Source: an uncultured bacterium
GTDB lineage: Bacteria > Cyanobacteriota > Vampirovibrionia > Gastranaerophilales > Gastranaerophilaceae
Length of the DNA stretch: 20,696 nt
NCBI GenBank assembly: GCA_902489575.1
Contig: CABUAQ010000027.1
Span: 1-20,696, forward strand
Reading direction: 5' to 3'
The notes beneath the pieces are model-generated. The model was not told the DNA's origin and did not search any database. It worked only from the letters and a program-made list of their open reading frames with translations. The stretch's first letter is position 1. Each line of letters opens with the position of its first letter. Made by a program: the position numbers and the translations under genes. Shown one piece after another: positions 8,818 to 15,272 of this stretch.

Positions 8818-9797
8818 TATAAAATACCTTTACTAAACAATTCAAATAATACAACGGCAATAACTGATAAAATTAAAGATACTGTCGAAAACACAATAAC
8901 AACTTTCTTTTCATTCCATCCCAAAAGTTCAAAGTGGTGATGTATGGGTGCCATTTTAAAAATTCTTTTTCCGGTTGTCTTAAAGCTTGCAACTTGTAAT
9001 ATTACGGATAATGTTTCAATAACAAATACCCCGCCGATGAATATAAGCAGAAACTCAAATTTTCCAAGAACCGCAAGTGTACCCAGTAATCCCCCAATTG
9101 CTAAAGAGCCTGTATCACCCATAAAGACTTCAGCCTTGGGCTTGTTGAATTTCAAGAACCCTAATAAAGCGCCCGCAACCGCTGCCGAAATTATTGCAAG
9201 CTCAATTTCTCCTAACGCAAGTGATATAATTGAGCACGCCGCAAACGCACTCACTCCGCAGCCTGCTGCAAGACCGTCGAGCCCGTCTGTAAGGTTGTAT
9301 GCATTTGATGCTCCTGTAATTATAAACACTGCAAAAAACGGATAGAACCATTTTAAATCAAGTGCAATATTACCAATAGTGAATATACAGGCATCTGGGT
9401 TTGTTGTTATTAAAAAAAGAGTTGGCAGAAGTGCAATAGCGATTTGTCTAAATAGTTTACCTCTTGCGGTTAGCCCATCATTACCTTTTCCTTTTATTTT
9501 GATATAATCATCCTGAAACCCTGCAAATGTATAGAATACAAGGGTTATAATAGTAATAAGGGCTGTTGTAGTCATTTTTTGCGCGAGAAGCAATGTTATG
9601 ACAGCTGCCATAATTAGGGCTGCAATTATAAACACTCCTCCTGTAGTGGGCGTCCCCTGCTTTTTTGCGTGATTTTCAGGGGCAACATCTTTAATGTACT
9701 GTCCTATTGTTTTCTTCTTCAGCCAGTCAATGTAAGGCACCCCAAACAGCATACACAAAACCATTCCAAGTAAGAATGCTACCGCAATCATTATCAT
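8817..9797 (-). CDS. mraY: Phospho-N-acetylmuramoyl-pentapeptide transferase
   Basis: MraY is the integral membrane enzyme that transfers phospho-MurNAc-pentapeptide to undecaprenyl phosphate, forming lipid I. At 326 residues with about ten hydrophobic segments it fits the family. Motifs are GTPTTGG at residues 48-54, the aspartate pair in FQDDYIK at 96-97, NAYNLTDGLDGLA at 165-177, FMGDTGS near 225-231, and the histidine-rich APIHHHFELLGW loop near 283-293. These are the known magnesium and substrate residues. The start overlaps the murF stop by four bases (ATGA), and AGAGGG lies about 11 bases upstream inside murF. It overlaps murD by one base. This gene order is the conserved centre of the dcw cluster. 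Confidence 0.97.
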   Translation of the reverse strand: MIMIAVAFLLGMVLCMLFGVPYIDWLKKKTIGQYIKDVAPENHAKKQGTPTTGGVFIIAALIMAAVITLLLAQKMTTTALITIITLVFYTFAGFQDDYIKIKGKGNDGLTARGKLFRQIAIALLPTLFLITTNPDACIFTIGNIALDLKWFYPFFAVFIITGASNAYNLTDGLDGLAAGCGVSAFAACSIISLALGEIELAIISAAVAGALLGFLKFNKPKAEVFMGDTGSLAIGGLLGTLAVLGKFEFLLIFIGGVFVIETLSVILQVASFKTTGKRIFKMAPIHHHFELLGWNEKKVVIVFSTVSLILSVIAVVLFELFSKGIL

Positions 9798-11155
9798 AAT
9801 CTATCTATCCCTCTTTTTACGTTATCTATAATTTCTTCAAACTTCATTGAACGAGAAGCTTTCAAGAATATTGTATAACTGTTATTCAAATTTTCAAGAA
9901 TGTAACAAGATACTTCCTTATTTGAATTAAAGTCTTTCACATCAAATCCTTGATTTAGCAGTTCTTTCCCTATTTTTTTTGCAAGTTTTCCAACGGTCAG
10001 GTACTTAACGTTTTTGTTTTCTTTAGATAAAAATTGCCCGACCTGTTTGTGGTATTCATTTTCGTTATCTCCTAGTTCGCCCATATCTCCCAGTATGACA
10101 ATCGGATTTTTGTATAAATCAATAAAAGTTTTAACTGCGGCTTTCATTGATTCAGGATTTGCATTATAGCTGTCATTTATGAATTTAAAACCCCGAATTT
10201 CCTGGACTTCCCATCTTTTTTCAATGGGGTGATATGATTTTAAACCTTGTTTAATACTTTCAGTTTTTACACCCAGTTTTAAACCTAGTTCAATTGCTGC
10301 CAGAGAGTTTTCAATATTGTATTCCCCTTCTGCGTTAAGTTCGTATATTTCGTTTTTATATTTAAATTTTGAATAAGATGGTGATTTCTCTAAAATTTCT
10401 ACATCATTGATTGTGTAGTATATTTGTTCTCCTTCAAATTTCAGATGTTTTCTTATGATGTCCTGATCAAGAGCGATAAATGTTCCATCGTGTTTTAAAC
10501 CTGAAGTTATTTCACATTTGGCAATTGCAATATTATCAAGATTTCCCAGCCGTCCGATATGAGCAGAACCCGAGTTTGTGATAATCGCATAATCAGGATT
10601 GAGATGTGTTGAAATCAATTCAATTTCTCCTAACCCTCTCATGCCCATTTCAACAATAAGTACCTGTGTATCATCATCCATCCCTAAAACAGTTTGACAA
10701 AATCCTATTTCATTGTTGTGGTTTGAATATGTCTTGTGAGTTTTGAAATCCTGACGTAGTACAGAATAAATAATTTCTTTGGTTGTTGTTTTTCCGGAAC
10801 TGCCTGTTATTGCAACAGTTATTGGGTTAACCTTATGTCTGTAATATTCTGCAATATTAAGGTAACTCTCCAGACTATTGTCGACTTTAAGTACTAAATT
10901 AGCTCCATCCAAAATAGTATTACTTGTTGTTAAGTATCCATATGCTCCGTTTTGTATAGCCTTATCTATAAATTTTTCTCCGTCAAAATTTGCTCCTTTG
11001 AGAGGTAAATATAAATCTTGATTGGATATAGTTCTTGTATCTGTAGATATTCTGAATCTTTGGCTTTCTCCATTTGTATATTCCAGTGCCGGAGTTTTGT
11101 CTTTTAAAACTTTTGCCCTTGAAGCTTCTATCAATTCTTCTTTAGTAAACATCAT
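9794..11155 (-). CDS. murF: UDP-N-acetylmuramoyl-tripeptide--D-alanyl-D-alanine ligase
   Basis: MurF completes the cytoplasmic pentapeptide precursor by adding D-Ala-D-Ala with ATP. Family features are the N-terminal domain with STDTRT, the P-loop AITGSSGKTTTKE (about residues 115-127), NNEIGFCQTVLG, EMGMRGLGEI, SGSAHIGRLG, NDSYNANPESM and ILGDMGELGDN. The start is not clear-cut. The frame opens with TTG at 11173, but family members usually begin close to MFTxEE, so ATG at 11155 or 11152 is more likely. No strong ribosome binding site precedes any of them. It is the first gene of a five-gene minus-strand cluster. The usual upstream ftsI and murE are absent; instead divergent rplU follows. The protein is about 453 residues, a normal length. 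Confidence 0.94.
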   Translation of the reverse strand: MMFTKEELIEASRAKVLKDKTPALEYTNGESQRFRISTDTRTISNQDLYLPLKGANFDGEKFIDKAIQNGAYGYLTTSNTILDGANLVLKVDNSLESYLNIAEYYRHKVNPITVAITGSSGKTTTKEIIYSVLRQDFKTHKTYSNHNNEIGFCQTVLGMDDDTQVLIVEMGMRGLGEIELISTHLNPDYAIITNSGSAHIGRLGNLDNIAIAKCEITSGLKHDGTFIALDQDIIRKHLKFEGEQIYYTINDVEILEKSPSYSKFKYKNEIYELNAEGEYNIENSLAAIELGLKLGVKTESIKQGLKSYHPIEKRWEVQEIRGFKFINDSYNANPESMKAAVKTFIDLYKNPIVILGDMGELGDNENEYHKQVGQFLSKENKNVKYLTVGKLAKKIGKELLNQGFDVKDFNSNKEVSCYILENLNNSYTIFLKASRSMKFEEIIDNVKRGIDRL

Positions 11156-11216
11156 ATGATTATGATACTTCAAACACTGCAGCGTGAGCAGTAACGTTAA
11201 TAAATATTAAAACCCC

Positions 11217-11245
11217 TTGACATAGGTTTAGGTCTGGGTGATAAT
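11217..11245 (+). promoter_or_regulatory. Promoter of the rplU-rpmA operon
   Basis: A perfect TTGACA (11217-11222) and GATAAT (11240-11245) are separated by 17 bases. The expected start is near 11252, which leaves a leader of about 70 bases before rplU. The leader can fold weakly (GGTT 11291-11294 with AACC 11299-11302, and a wider GGGT/ACCC pairing). I do not see enough to assign a known L21 leader. Confidence 0.75.
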
Positions 11246-11270
11246 TACTATACGTGATTACTCGGGTCAA
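11241..11270 (-). promoter_or_regulatory. Candidate promoter of the murF-mraY-murD-ftsW-murG operon
   Basis: Reading leftward, TTGACC (bases 11265-11270) is followed after 18 bases by AATTAT (11241-11246), a four-of-six match to the -10 consensus. The implied start is near 11234, about 80 bases before murF. The -10 region coincides with the -10 of the opposing rplU promoter, so the two would compete for polymerase. The weak -10 makes this tentative. Confidence 0.4.
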
Positions 11271-11322
11271 TCGTTTATAAAACCGCACAAGGTTACGAAA
11301 CCCACAATGAAAGGAAATAGAA

Positions 11323-11673
11323 ATGTACGCAATAGTCGAAACAGGCGGAAAACAGTATCAGGTAGAAGAAGGTCGCTACGTTGATATTGAATTATTAGAT
11401 GGCGAGAAAGATTCAAAAGTAGTTTTTGACAAAATCGTTATGATTGTAAACGGTAAAAAATCTAAAGTTGGGCAGCCTTATGTCTCAGGTGCTTCAGCAG
11501 AGGGCAAAATCATGCTTCATGATAAAGCCAAAAAGATCATTGTTTACAAACAAAGACCTAAAAAAGGTTATAGAAAAAAACAAGGTCACAGACAGGGCTT
11601 TACAAGAATTATGATTTCAAAAATCAGAACTTCTGCTAAAAAGTCTGCAAGTGAAGAAACAGCTGCTGAATAA
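11323..11673 (+). CDS. rplU: 50S ribosomal protein L21
   Basis: L21 is a large-subunit protein that contacts 23S rRNA together with L20. The 116-residue product begins MYAIVETGGKQYQV, the hallmark of the family. It carries the conserved KKSKVGQPYV stretch and the basic loop around residues 84-104 (YKQRPKKGYRKKQGHRQGFT), ending the conserved region with ISKI. AAAGGA at 11310-11315 is seven bases upstream of the start. A short tail after residue 107 is rich in serine and glutamate and is not conserved. It is followed 51 bases later by rpmA, the standard rplU-rpmA pairing. The operon has its own near-consensus promoter and ends at the strong terminator past rpmA. Confidence 0.98.
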   Translation: MYAIVETGGKQYQVEEGRYVDIELLDGEKDSKVVFDKIVMIVNGKKSKVGQPYVSGASAEGKIMLHDKAKKIIVYKQRPKKGYRKKQGHRQGFTRIMISKIRTSAKKSASEETAAE

Positions 11674-11724
11674 GTAGTAGTCTAAAATCGTTATAAGTAC
11701 AAAAGTAAAAAGGAGAAATAAAAA

Positions 11725-11979
11725 ATGGCACATAAGAAAGGTATGGGATCTACCCGTAACGGCCGTGACTCCGAAGCTAAGCGTTTAGGCGTTAAAAAAT
11801 TCGGCGGAGAAACTGTTAAAGCTGGTAACATCATCGTTCGCCAAAGAGGAACTAAAGTTCATCCGGGAAGCAATGTTGGTATCGGTTCTGACGATACATT
11901 GTTTGCATTGATAGACGGTGTTGTTAAATTTGAACCGCACAGACGTGACAGAAAACAAGTTAGTGTTTACGCAGTGTAG
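11725..11979 (+). CDS. rpmA: 50S ribosomal protein L27
   Basis: L27 reaches the peptidyl-transferase centre with its N-terminal tail. The 84-residue protein begins directly with MAHKKGMGSTRNGRDS, so it lacks the cleavable extension of Firmicutes that needs the Prp protease. One small change is methionine in place of glycine at residue 7 of the usual MAHKKGGGST. RQRGTKVHPGSNVGIGSDDTLFA and the final VKFEPHRRDRK are typical. AAAGGAG lies upstream at 11708-11714. The gene is cotranscribed with rplU; its terminator begins about 15 bases after the stop. Confidence 0.98.
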   Translation: MAHKKGMGSTRNGRDSEAKRLGVKKFGGETVKAGNIIVRQRGTKVHPGSNVGIGSDDTLFALIDGVVKFEPHRRDRKQVSVYAV

Positions 11980-11994
11980 TTGATTTATAGCTAT

Positions 11995-12031
11995 AAAAAA
12001 GAGCCGGGTTTTGTAACTTGGCTCTTTTTTT
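11995..12031. terminator. Strong bidirectional intrinsic terminator after rpmA
   Basis: Bases 11995-12010 pair fully with 12015-12030 (two G-U pairs in the DNA-strand reading), with tetraloop TTGT. The right arm ends in a run of seven T and the left arm begins with a run of six A. It can therefore end rplU-rpmA transcripts on the plus strand and the small gene ending at 12034 on the minus strand. Confidence 0.93.
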
Positions 12032-12033
12032 AT

Positions 12034-12384
12034 TTATACTTCACAAAACATTTTTTCCTTAAAAGATGAATCAGGCATATAATCGGTATCCGAAATCGTT
12101 AATTGAGATGTATTTTTTTGATATTTTAAAAATTCTACATTTGAATATTGAAATTCAAGGTTATTTAATCCGGGAATTTGTCGTTCAATAGTTAAGCCGT
12201 TTTTTTCTGTATTTTGAAAACCGTATCCAAACCCCCCGAGTTTTAATTCCTCAGTTTTTGCACCTTGAGATGCCTGTGTTTTTCCGATTATATCAACTTT
12301 ACCGTTAAAATTAATGCCGTCAACCATTGCTCTATCTCCATTATTACTTTCTCTATACCTTAATAAAGTATTTTTAAAAGTCAT
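12034..12384 (-). CDS. Hypothetical protein, 116 residues
   Basis: I do not recognise this protein. It has no signal peptide, no membrane segment and a single cysteine near the C-terminus. The central part contains INFNGK and a glycine- and aromatic-rich GGFGYGF stretch, and it looks beta-rich, but no motif supports a function. It lies 32 bases downstream of the S4-domain gene on the same strand, so the two are probably cotranscribed. The shared terminator at 11995-12031 ends immediately after its stop. No clear ribosome binding site precedes the ATG, so the start may be wrong or translation may depend on the upstream gene. The terminator placement argues that the frame is real. Confidence 0.55.
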   Translation of the reverse strand: MTFKNTLLRYRESNNGDRAMVDGINFNGKVDIIGKTQASQGAKTEELKLGGFGYGFQNTEKNGLTIERQIPGLNNLEFQYSNVEFLKYQKNTSQLTISDTDYMPDSSFKEKMFCEV

Positions 12385-12416
12385 AATTTCAAAACTAGTT
12401 AGCTTTGTTACAAAAC

Positions 12417-12674
12417 TTAATTATTTCGGCCGCTGATTAATTCATATAATAAAGGTGCTTCCTGCACACTTACATTCCCTGTTGGAATTTTTAGAATTTT
12501 TGCTTTAACGATTCTATTAGCGTATTCAATTGTAATAATATCATTTTCTTTAATTTGTTTTGCTGGTTTTGCACAGCTTCCGTTAACAAGTACTCGTCCC
12601 ATATCGGAAATTTCATTTGCAACCGTACGCCTTTTAATTAATCTTGATACTTTTAAAAACTTATCTAATCTCAT
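12417..12674 (-). CDS. S4-domain RNA-binding protein, RqcP/YabO-like
   Basis: The 85-residue protein begins MRLDKFLKVSRLIKRRTVAN, which closely matches the small S4-domain proteins of the RqcP (YabO)/Hsp15 group. Members bind 50S-peptidyl-tRNA complexes in ribosome-associated quality control. The S4 RNA-binding helix pair is at residues 1-30, followed by GRVLVNG and the basic strand AKPAKQIKENDIITIEY. Position 12674 is chosen because the family starts at MRLDKFLK. An in-frame TTG at 12692 would add six residues but falls on the -10 element of the candidate promoter, upstream of any transcript. The gene shares a divergent promoter region with the phosphoesterase at 12750. The partner RqcH is not in this window, so the specific role is inferred from family resemblance. 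Confidence 0.88.
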   Translation of the reverse strand: MRLDKFLKVSRLIKRRTVANEISDMGRVLVNGSCAKPAKQIKENDIITIEYANRIVKAKILKIPTGNVSVQEAPLLYELISGRNN

Positions 12675-12691
12675 AGTGTTTCTCAATTTCA

Positions 12692-12720
12692 ATTATATCA
12701 TAATTTTGATTTTATGGTAT
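12692..12720 (-). promoter_or_regulatory. Extended -10 promoter of the RqcP-like gene
   Basis: On the minus strand TGATATAAT (12692-12700) is a full extended -10 element. The -35 hexamer 17 bases upstream (ATACCA, 12715-12720) is weak, as is common for extended -10 promoters. The start would be near 12685, giving an 11-base leader. Confidence 0.6.
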
Positions 12721-12723
12721 AAT
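12695..12723 (+). promoter_or_regulatory. Extended -10 promoter of the phosphoesterase gene
   Basis: TGG-TATAAT (12715-12723) is an extended -10 element, with ATATCA (12695-12700) as a weak -35 at 17 bases. It is the mirror image of the minus-strand promoter: each -10 occupies the other's -35. Confidence 0.6.
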
Positions 12724-12749
12724 CCTTGTAAGGGAGAAATTATCTTTTT

Positions 12750-13580
12750 ATGAAAAAGTTTGTATCATTACTGTTTTGTTTATTCATGTTTTGTATTTCA
12801 TTGTCTCTAAGGGCTGAAGCTGAGAATATTAAATTTGTCCAAGTTGCAGATACTCATCTTACTGTTGGTTCTGAGTATTCAATGAATGTTTTAAAAAGTG
12901 CAGTGGAAGATATTAATAAGCAACCGGGTGTAGCGTTTGTTGTGTTTACCGGAGATAATATTAATAATCCTAAAGAAGAAAATTTACGAGCTTTTGTTCA
13001 AATTATAAGTAAGTTAAATGTCCCTTATTATATTGTACTAGGTAATCATGATGTATATAAATCAAACGGACTTTCCAAGGTAAGATATTTTGAGATTTTA
13101 AGAGAAACTAATATTTTATATCCTCAGAGAAAACCTAATTACGAGTTTAAGAAAAACGGATTCGTGTTTTTAATAGTTGATGGTGCAAAAGAAATTATTC
13201 CCGGTTCTGTTGGTTACTATCGTAATGATACCTTAGAATGGGTAGATAAGAGGCTTACTAAAAATGCAAAGTCTGATGTTGTGATATTTCAACATTTTCC
13301 TATCGTATATCCTGATGGTTCGGAAAACAGGCTAAAAACACATCGTACTTATAAAGTTGAGCAGTATCAGGAGCTTATAGATAAACATAGCAATTTGTTG
13401 GCGGTGATTTCCGGACATTTCCATGAAAATTCCGAGAATATGAAAAATGGTGTTTATCATATTTCAACGCCATCACTTATGGCTGTGCCAAATTCTTACA
13501 AAATTATTGATATCGTAACTACGAGTGATTTTTCTCCTATTATATACACCCAGTTAAGAGAATTTGAAGTCAAAGATTAG
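12750..13580 (+). CDS. Secreted calcineurin-like metallophosphoesterase
   Basis: This 276-residue protein has a typical Sec signal peptide: basic MKK, a hydrophobic stretch to about residue 20, and likely cleavage after Ala-Glu-Ala near residue 24. The mature part carries the complete dimetal phosphoesterase motif set: D34-x-H36 (ADTH), GDN at 68-70, GNHD at 98-101, H182 in FQHFP, and the GHFH motif at 222-225. The family includes cyclic-nucleotide phosphodiesterases, nucleotidases and phosphatases; the substrate here cannot be read from sequence. It is probably periplasmic or extracellular. GGGAG at 12732-12736 is rather far (13 bases) from the start. The gene ends four bases from the convergent small gene at 13585 with no terminator hairpin between them. 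Confidence 0.92.
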   Translation: MKKFVSLLFCLFMFCISLSLRAEAENIKFVQVADTHLTVGSEYSMNVLKSAVEDINKQPGVAFVVFTGDNINNPKEENLRAFVQIISKLNVPYYIVLGNHDVYKSNGLSKVRYFEILRETNILYPQRKPNYEFKKNGFVFLIVDGAKEIIPGSVGYYRNDTLEWVDKRLTKNAKSDVVIFQHFPIVYPDGSENRLKTHRTYKVEQYQELIDKHSNLLAVISGHFHENSENMKNGVYHISTPSLMAVPNSYKIIDIVTTSDFSPIIYTQLREFEVKD

Positions 13581-13584
13581 GTTT

Positions 13585-13896
13585 TTATTTAAACGGATTT
13601 TTTAAAAGCTTTTTACAGAATTTTGCTATATCTTTTCTGAATATAAGCGCTGTAGCGGCAGTTGTTGTTCCAAAAAGAATTTTAAGAATCATAGGGAATT
13701 CTCGTTTGTCAGGCTTTTTTGTATGTGCTGCTTTCTGGTAGATATCGCACTGCATTTGTTCATAAACTCTTTTGGCTTCTTGTTGTGAGTACAGAACTTT
13801 TTTAGGCAGTCTGTCAGGGGCCCCTATTGCGCCCACGGGCGGTTTGTTGCCATAATGCATTTGAAAATTTGCAGGATTGTCTACTTGTTCTACCAT
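13585..13896 (-). CDS. Hypothetical small membrane protein, 103 residues
   Basis: I do not recognise this protein. The first 65 residues are polar and contain a proline- and glycine-rich segment (NKPPVGAIGAPDRLPKK), then a helix-like QQEAKRVYEQM. A single hydrophobic stretch (about residues 68-86, PMILKILFGTTTAATALIF) is followed by a very basic tail ending KKLLKNPFK. The positive tail suggests the C-terminus stays in the cytoplasm. No ribosome binding site is visible before the ATG. It lies tail-to-tail with the phosphoesterase, four bases apart. The absence of low-complexity sequence and a sensible topology favour a real gene, but coding status rests on the frame alone. Confidence 0.55.
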   Translation of the reverse strand: MVEQVDNPANFQMHYGNKPPVGAIGAPDRLPKKVLYSQQEAKRVYEQMQCDIYQKAAHTKKPDKREFPMILKILFGTTTAATALIFRKDIAKFCKKLLKNPFK

Positions 13897-13961
13897 ACAT
13901 TAATAAAAACCATATACCATGCAAAATTGCTTTTTTTTGTAAATAAATATTACCATTGTGC

Positions 13962-13989
13962 TTGATTTTAATTGTGTTTTTTATATAAT
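13962..13989 (+). promoter_or_regulatory. Promoter of the rplJ-rplL operon
   Basis: TTGATT (13962-13967) and a perfect TATAAT (13984-13989) are separated by 16 bases. The expected start near 13996 precedes a leader of about 225 bases and fits the structured region that begins at 14000. Confidence 0.65.
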
Positions 13990-13995
13990 GGTTCT

Positions 13996-14219
13996 ATAGA
14001 CCGCAGACAATTAGCAGGCTTTGCCTTTAAAACTCCAGCTAATCGAGGTTACACAAGAGTACAATTTGTGCTGGATGGCATCTTGTACTTATGATATATA
14101 AGATTTGTGTAAGATTTTGCGGTAAAACTAGAAAAGCAAAATCTTTTTTAGTTTAAACAGGTCGATAACAAATTAGATTGTTTTATAAAACAATCGCAGT
14201 AAAATCAAAGGAGCTACAA
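13996..14219 (+). ncRNA. L10-type ribosomal leader RNA with attenuator
   Basis: This untranslated stretch upstream of rplJ folds into several elements. ATTAGC (14010-14015) pairs with GCTAAT (14038-14043), followed directly by CGAGGTT, which resembles the conserved element of L10 leaders. AGTACAA (14058-14064) pairs with TTGTACT (14083-14089). An outer helix ACCGCAGA (14000-14007) with TTTGCGGT (14116-14123) closes the domain and shares bases with the left arm of the terminator hairpin at 14111-14145, so the two are mutually exclusive. A perfect 20-base palindrome (14176-14195) precedes the AAAGGAG at 14207-14213. Known biology: L10 or the L10-L12 complex binds such leaders to autoregulate the operon. 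The direction of the switch is inferred only from topology. Confidence 0.78.
14111..14149 (+). terminator. Attenuator terminator in the rplJ leader
   Basis: AAGATTTTGC (14111-14120) pairs perfectly with GCAAAATCTT (14136-14145) around a 15-base loop. The right arm runs into six T (14144-14149). It lies about 70 bases before the rplJ start, where it can only act as an attenuator. Confidence 0.8.
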
Positions 14220-14741
14220 ATGGCAACAAAAGCATTTAAATCAGAAAAAATAGATGCTATAAAAGCAAAAATCGAAAAGGCTCAGGTTGCAATTATTACT
14301 GAGTACCAGGGTTTGTCTGTTGAAGAAATCACAAAATTAAGACGTGAAATTCAAAAAGGCGGCGGTGACTATATGGTTACCAAAAATACTTTGGCAAAAA
14401 TTGCGATTAAAGGAACAGAATATGAAGCTTTAGCTGAAAAAATGACTGGTCCTATTGCTCTTGCTTTTGGTTTTGAAGATCCTGTAAGCCCGGCTAAAGC
14501 TGTTGCTAAATTTATCAAAGAATCTAAAAAAGGTACCATGATTGGGGCTGTTTTAGATGGTAAATTGTTGACAGAAGCTGAAACAAAAGCATTGGCAGAA
14601 CTTCCTTCAAAAGAGGAACTTTTTGCAAAAATGCTTGGATCAATCAATTCACCGGCATCTGGTATCGCAAATTCTATCAACGCTGTTATGTCTCAACTTA
14701 CAAGAGCTATGGCAGCTGTTCGAGATCAAAAAGCTGCATAG
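14220..14741 (+). CDS. rplJ: 50S ribosomal protein L10
   Basis: L10 forms the base of the ribosomal stalk, joining L12 dimers to the 23S rRNA GTPase centre. The 173-residue protein starts MATKAFKSEKIDAIKAK and contains the family's VAIITEYQGLSVEEITKLRREI and MVTKNTLAKIA segments, with SPASGIANSINAVMSQLTRAMAAV as the C-terminal helix that binds L12. Position 14220 is chosen because AAAGGAG (14207-14213) sits six bases upstream and the protein then begins as in the family. An in-frame ATG at 14178 would lie inside the leader palindrome. It is followed 89 bases later by rplL. Expression is likely autoregulated through the leader attenuator. Confidence 0.97.
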   Translation: MATKAFKSEKIDAIKAKIEKAQVAIITEYQGLSVEEITKLRREIQKGGGDYMVTKNTLAKIAIKGTEYEALAEKMTGPIALAFGFEDPVSPAKAVAKFIKESKKGTMIGAVLDGKLLTEAETKALAELPSKEELFAKMLGSINSPASGIANSINAVMSQLTRAMAAVRDQKAA

Positions 14742-14743
14742 TT

Positions 14744-14773
14744 TTGCAGTTCCGGTTTGCAAGGTGGTATAAA
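14744..14773 (+). promoter_or_regulatory. Possible internal promoter before rplL
   Basis: Between rplJ and rplL, TTGCAG (14744-14749) is followed after 18 bases by TGG-TATAAA, an extended -10 element (14765-14773). Extra transcription of rplL would suit the excess of L12 over L10 in ribosomes. The -35 match is weak and the call is tentative. Confidence 0.3.
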
Positions 14774-14830
14774 CTTTGCACCAAAATTCTTAGGCAAGTA
14801 CAAAATTAAAAACAATAAAGGAGAAAAACA

Positions 14831-15202
14831 ATGAGTGTAGAATCAATTTTAGAATCAATTGAAAAATTAACATTATTAGAAGCAGCTGAATTAGTAAAAG
14901 CTATGGAAGAAAAATTTGGTGTGTCAGCAGCAGCTCCTGTAGCAGTTGCAGCAGCTCCAGCAGCAGCAGCTCCGGCTGAAGATGCTGATGCTGAAGTTTC
15001 TGTTATCTTAGCTTCTGTTCCAGCAGATAAGAAAATCGCTGTATTAAAAGAAGTTAGAACTTTAACAGGTTTAGGTTTAAAAGAAGCTAAAGACTTAGTT
15101 GAAGCAGCTCCTAAAGCAGTTAAAGAAAACATCAAAAAAGACGAAGCTGAAGCTATTAAGAAAACTCTTGAAGCAGCTGGTGCTGTTATCGAAATCAAAT
15201 AG
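14831..15202 (+). CDS. rplL: 50S ribosomal protein L7/L12
   Basis: L12 forms the flexible stalk that recruits translation GTPases. The 123 residues show the N-terminal dimerisation domain (1-30, SVESILESIEKLTLLEAAELVKAMEEKFG split by family pattern), an alanine/proline hinge (32-50), and the globular C-terminal domain from about 55. That domain carries the GTPase-contact helix with DKKIAVLKEVRTLTGLGLKEAKDLVE. AAAGGAG (14817-14823) precedes the start by seven bases. Codon use is strongly restricted (GCA, GCT, GAA and AAA dominate), as expected for a very highly expressed gene. A 14-base-pair hairpin follows at 15226-15257. The gene immediately downstream encodes a related C-terminal domain. 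Confidence 0.98.
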   Translation: MSVESILESIEKLTLLEAAELVKAMEEKFGVSAAAPVAVAAAPAAAAPAEDADAEVSVILASVPADKKIAVLKEVRTLTGLGLKEAKDLVEAAPKAVKENIKKDEAEAIKKTLEAAGAVIEIK

Positions 15203-15225
15203 TTTGATTTTTATAAGATGTTCGG

Positions 15226-15257
15226 TAAGGGCAGACAATAAAAATTGTCTGCCCTTA
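15226..15257 (+). terminator. Terminator hairpin after rplL
   Basis: Fourteen perfect base pairs join 15226-15239 to 15244-15257 around an AAAA loop. The following T-run is short and broken (TTCATATTT), so it may terminate incompletely or mainly protect the 3' end. It separates rplL from the next gene's own promoter. Confidence 0.75.
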
Positions 15258-15272
15258 TTCATATTTGAGAGT

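Noticed and set aside
8944..9345. Plus-strand frame of 133 codons opposite mraY
   Set aside because: It is antisense to conserved MraY motifs, and its composition reflects the complementary codons.
11252..11322. rplU leader as a known L21 leader RNA
   Set aside because: Only short, weak pairings are visible, and no terminator or conserved element can be identified.
13921..13940. GCAAAATTGC followed by eight T as a terminator
   Set aside because: The stem is only four pairs with a two-base loop, too weak to terminate.
14369..14680. Minus-strand frame of 103 codons opposite rplJ
   Set aside because: It lies wholly within L10, with no promoter or ribosome binding site.
14806..15198. Long minus-strand frame opposite rplL (130 codons, Ala/Ser-rich)
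   Set aside because: It is the mirror of the codon-biased L12 gene, with no ribosome binding site or family resemblance.
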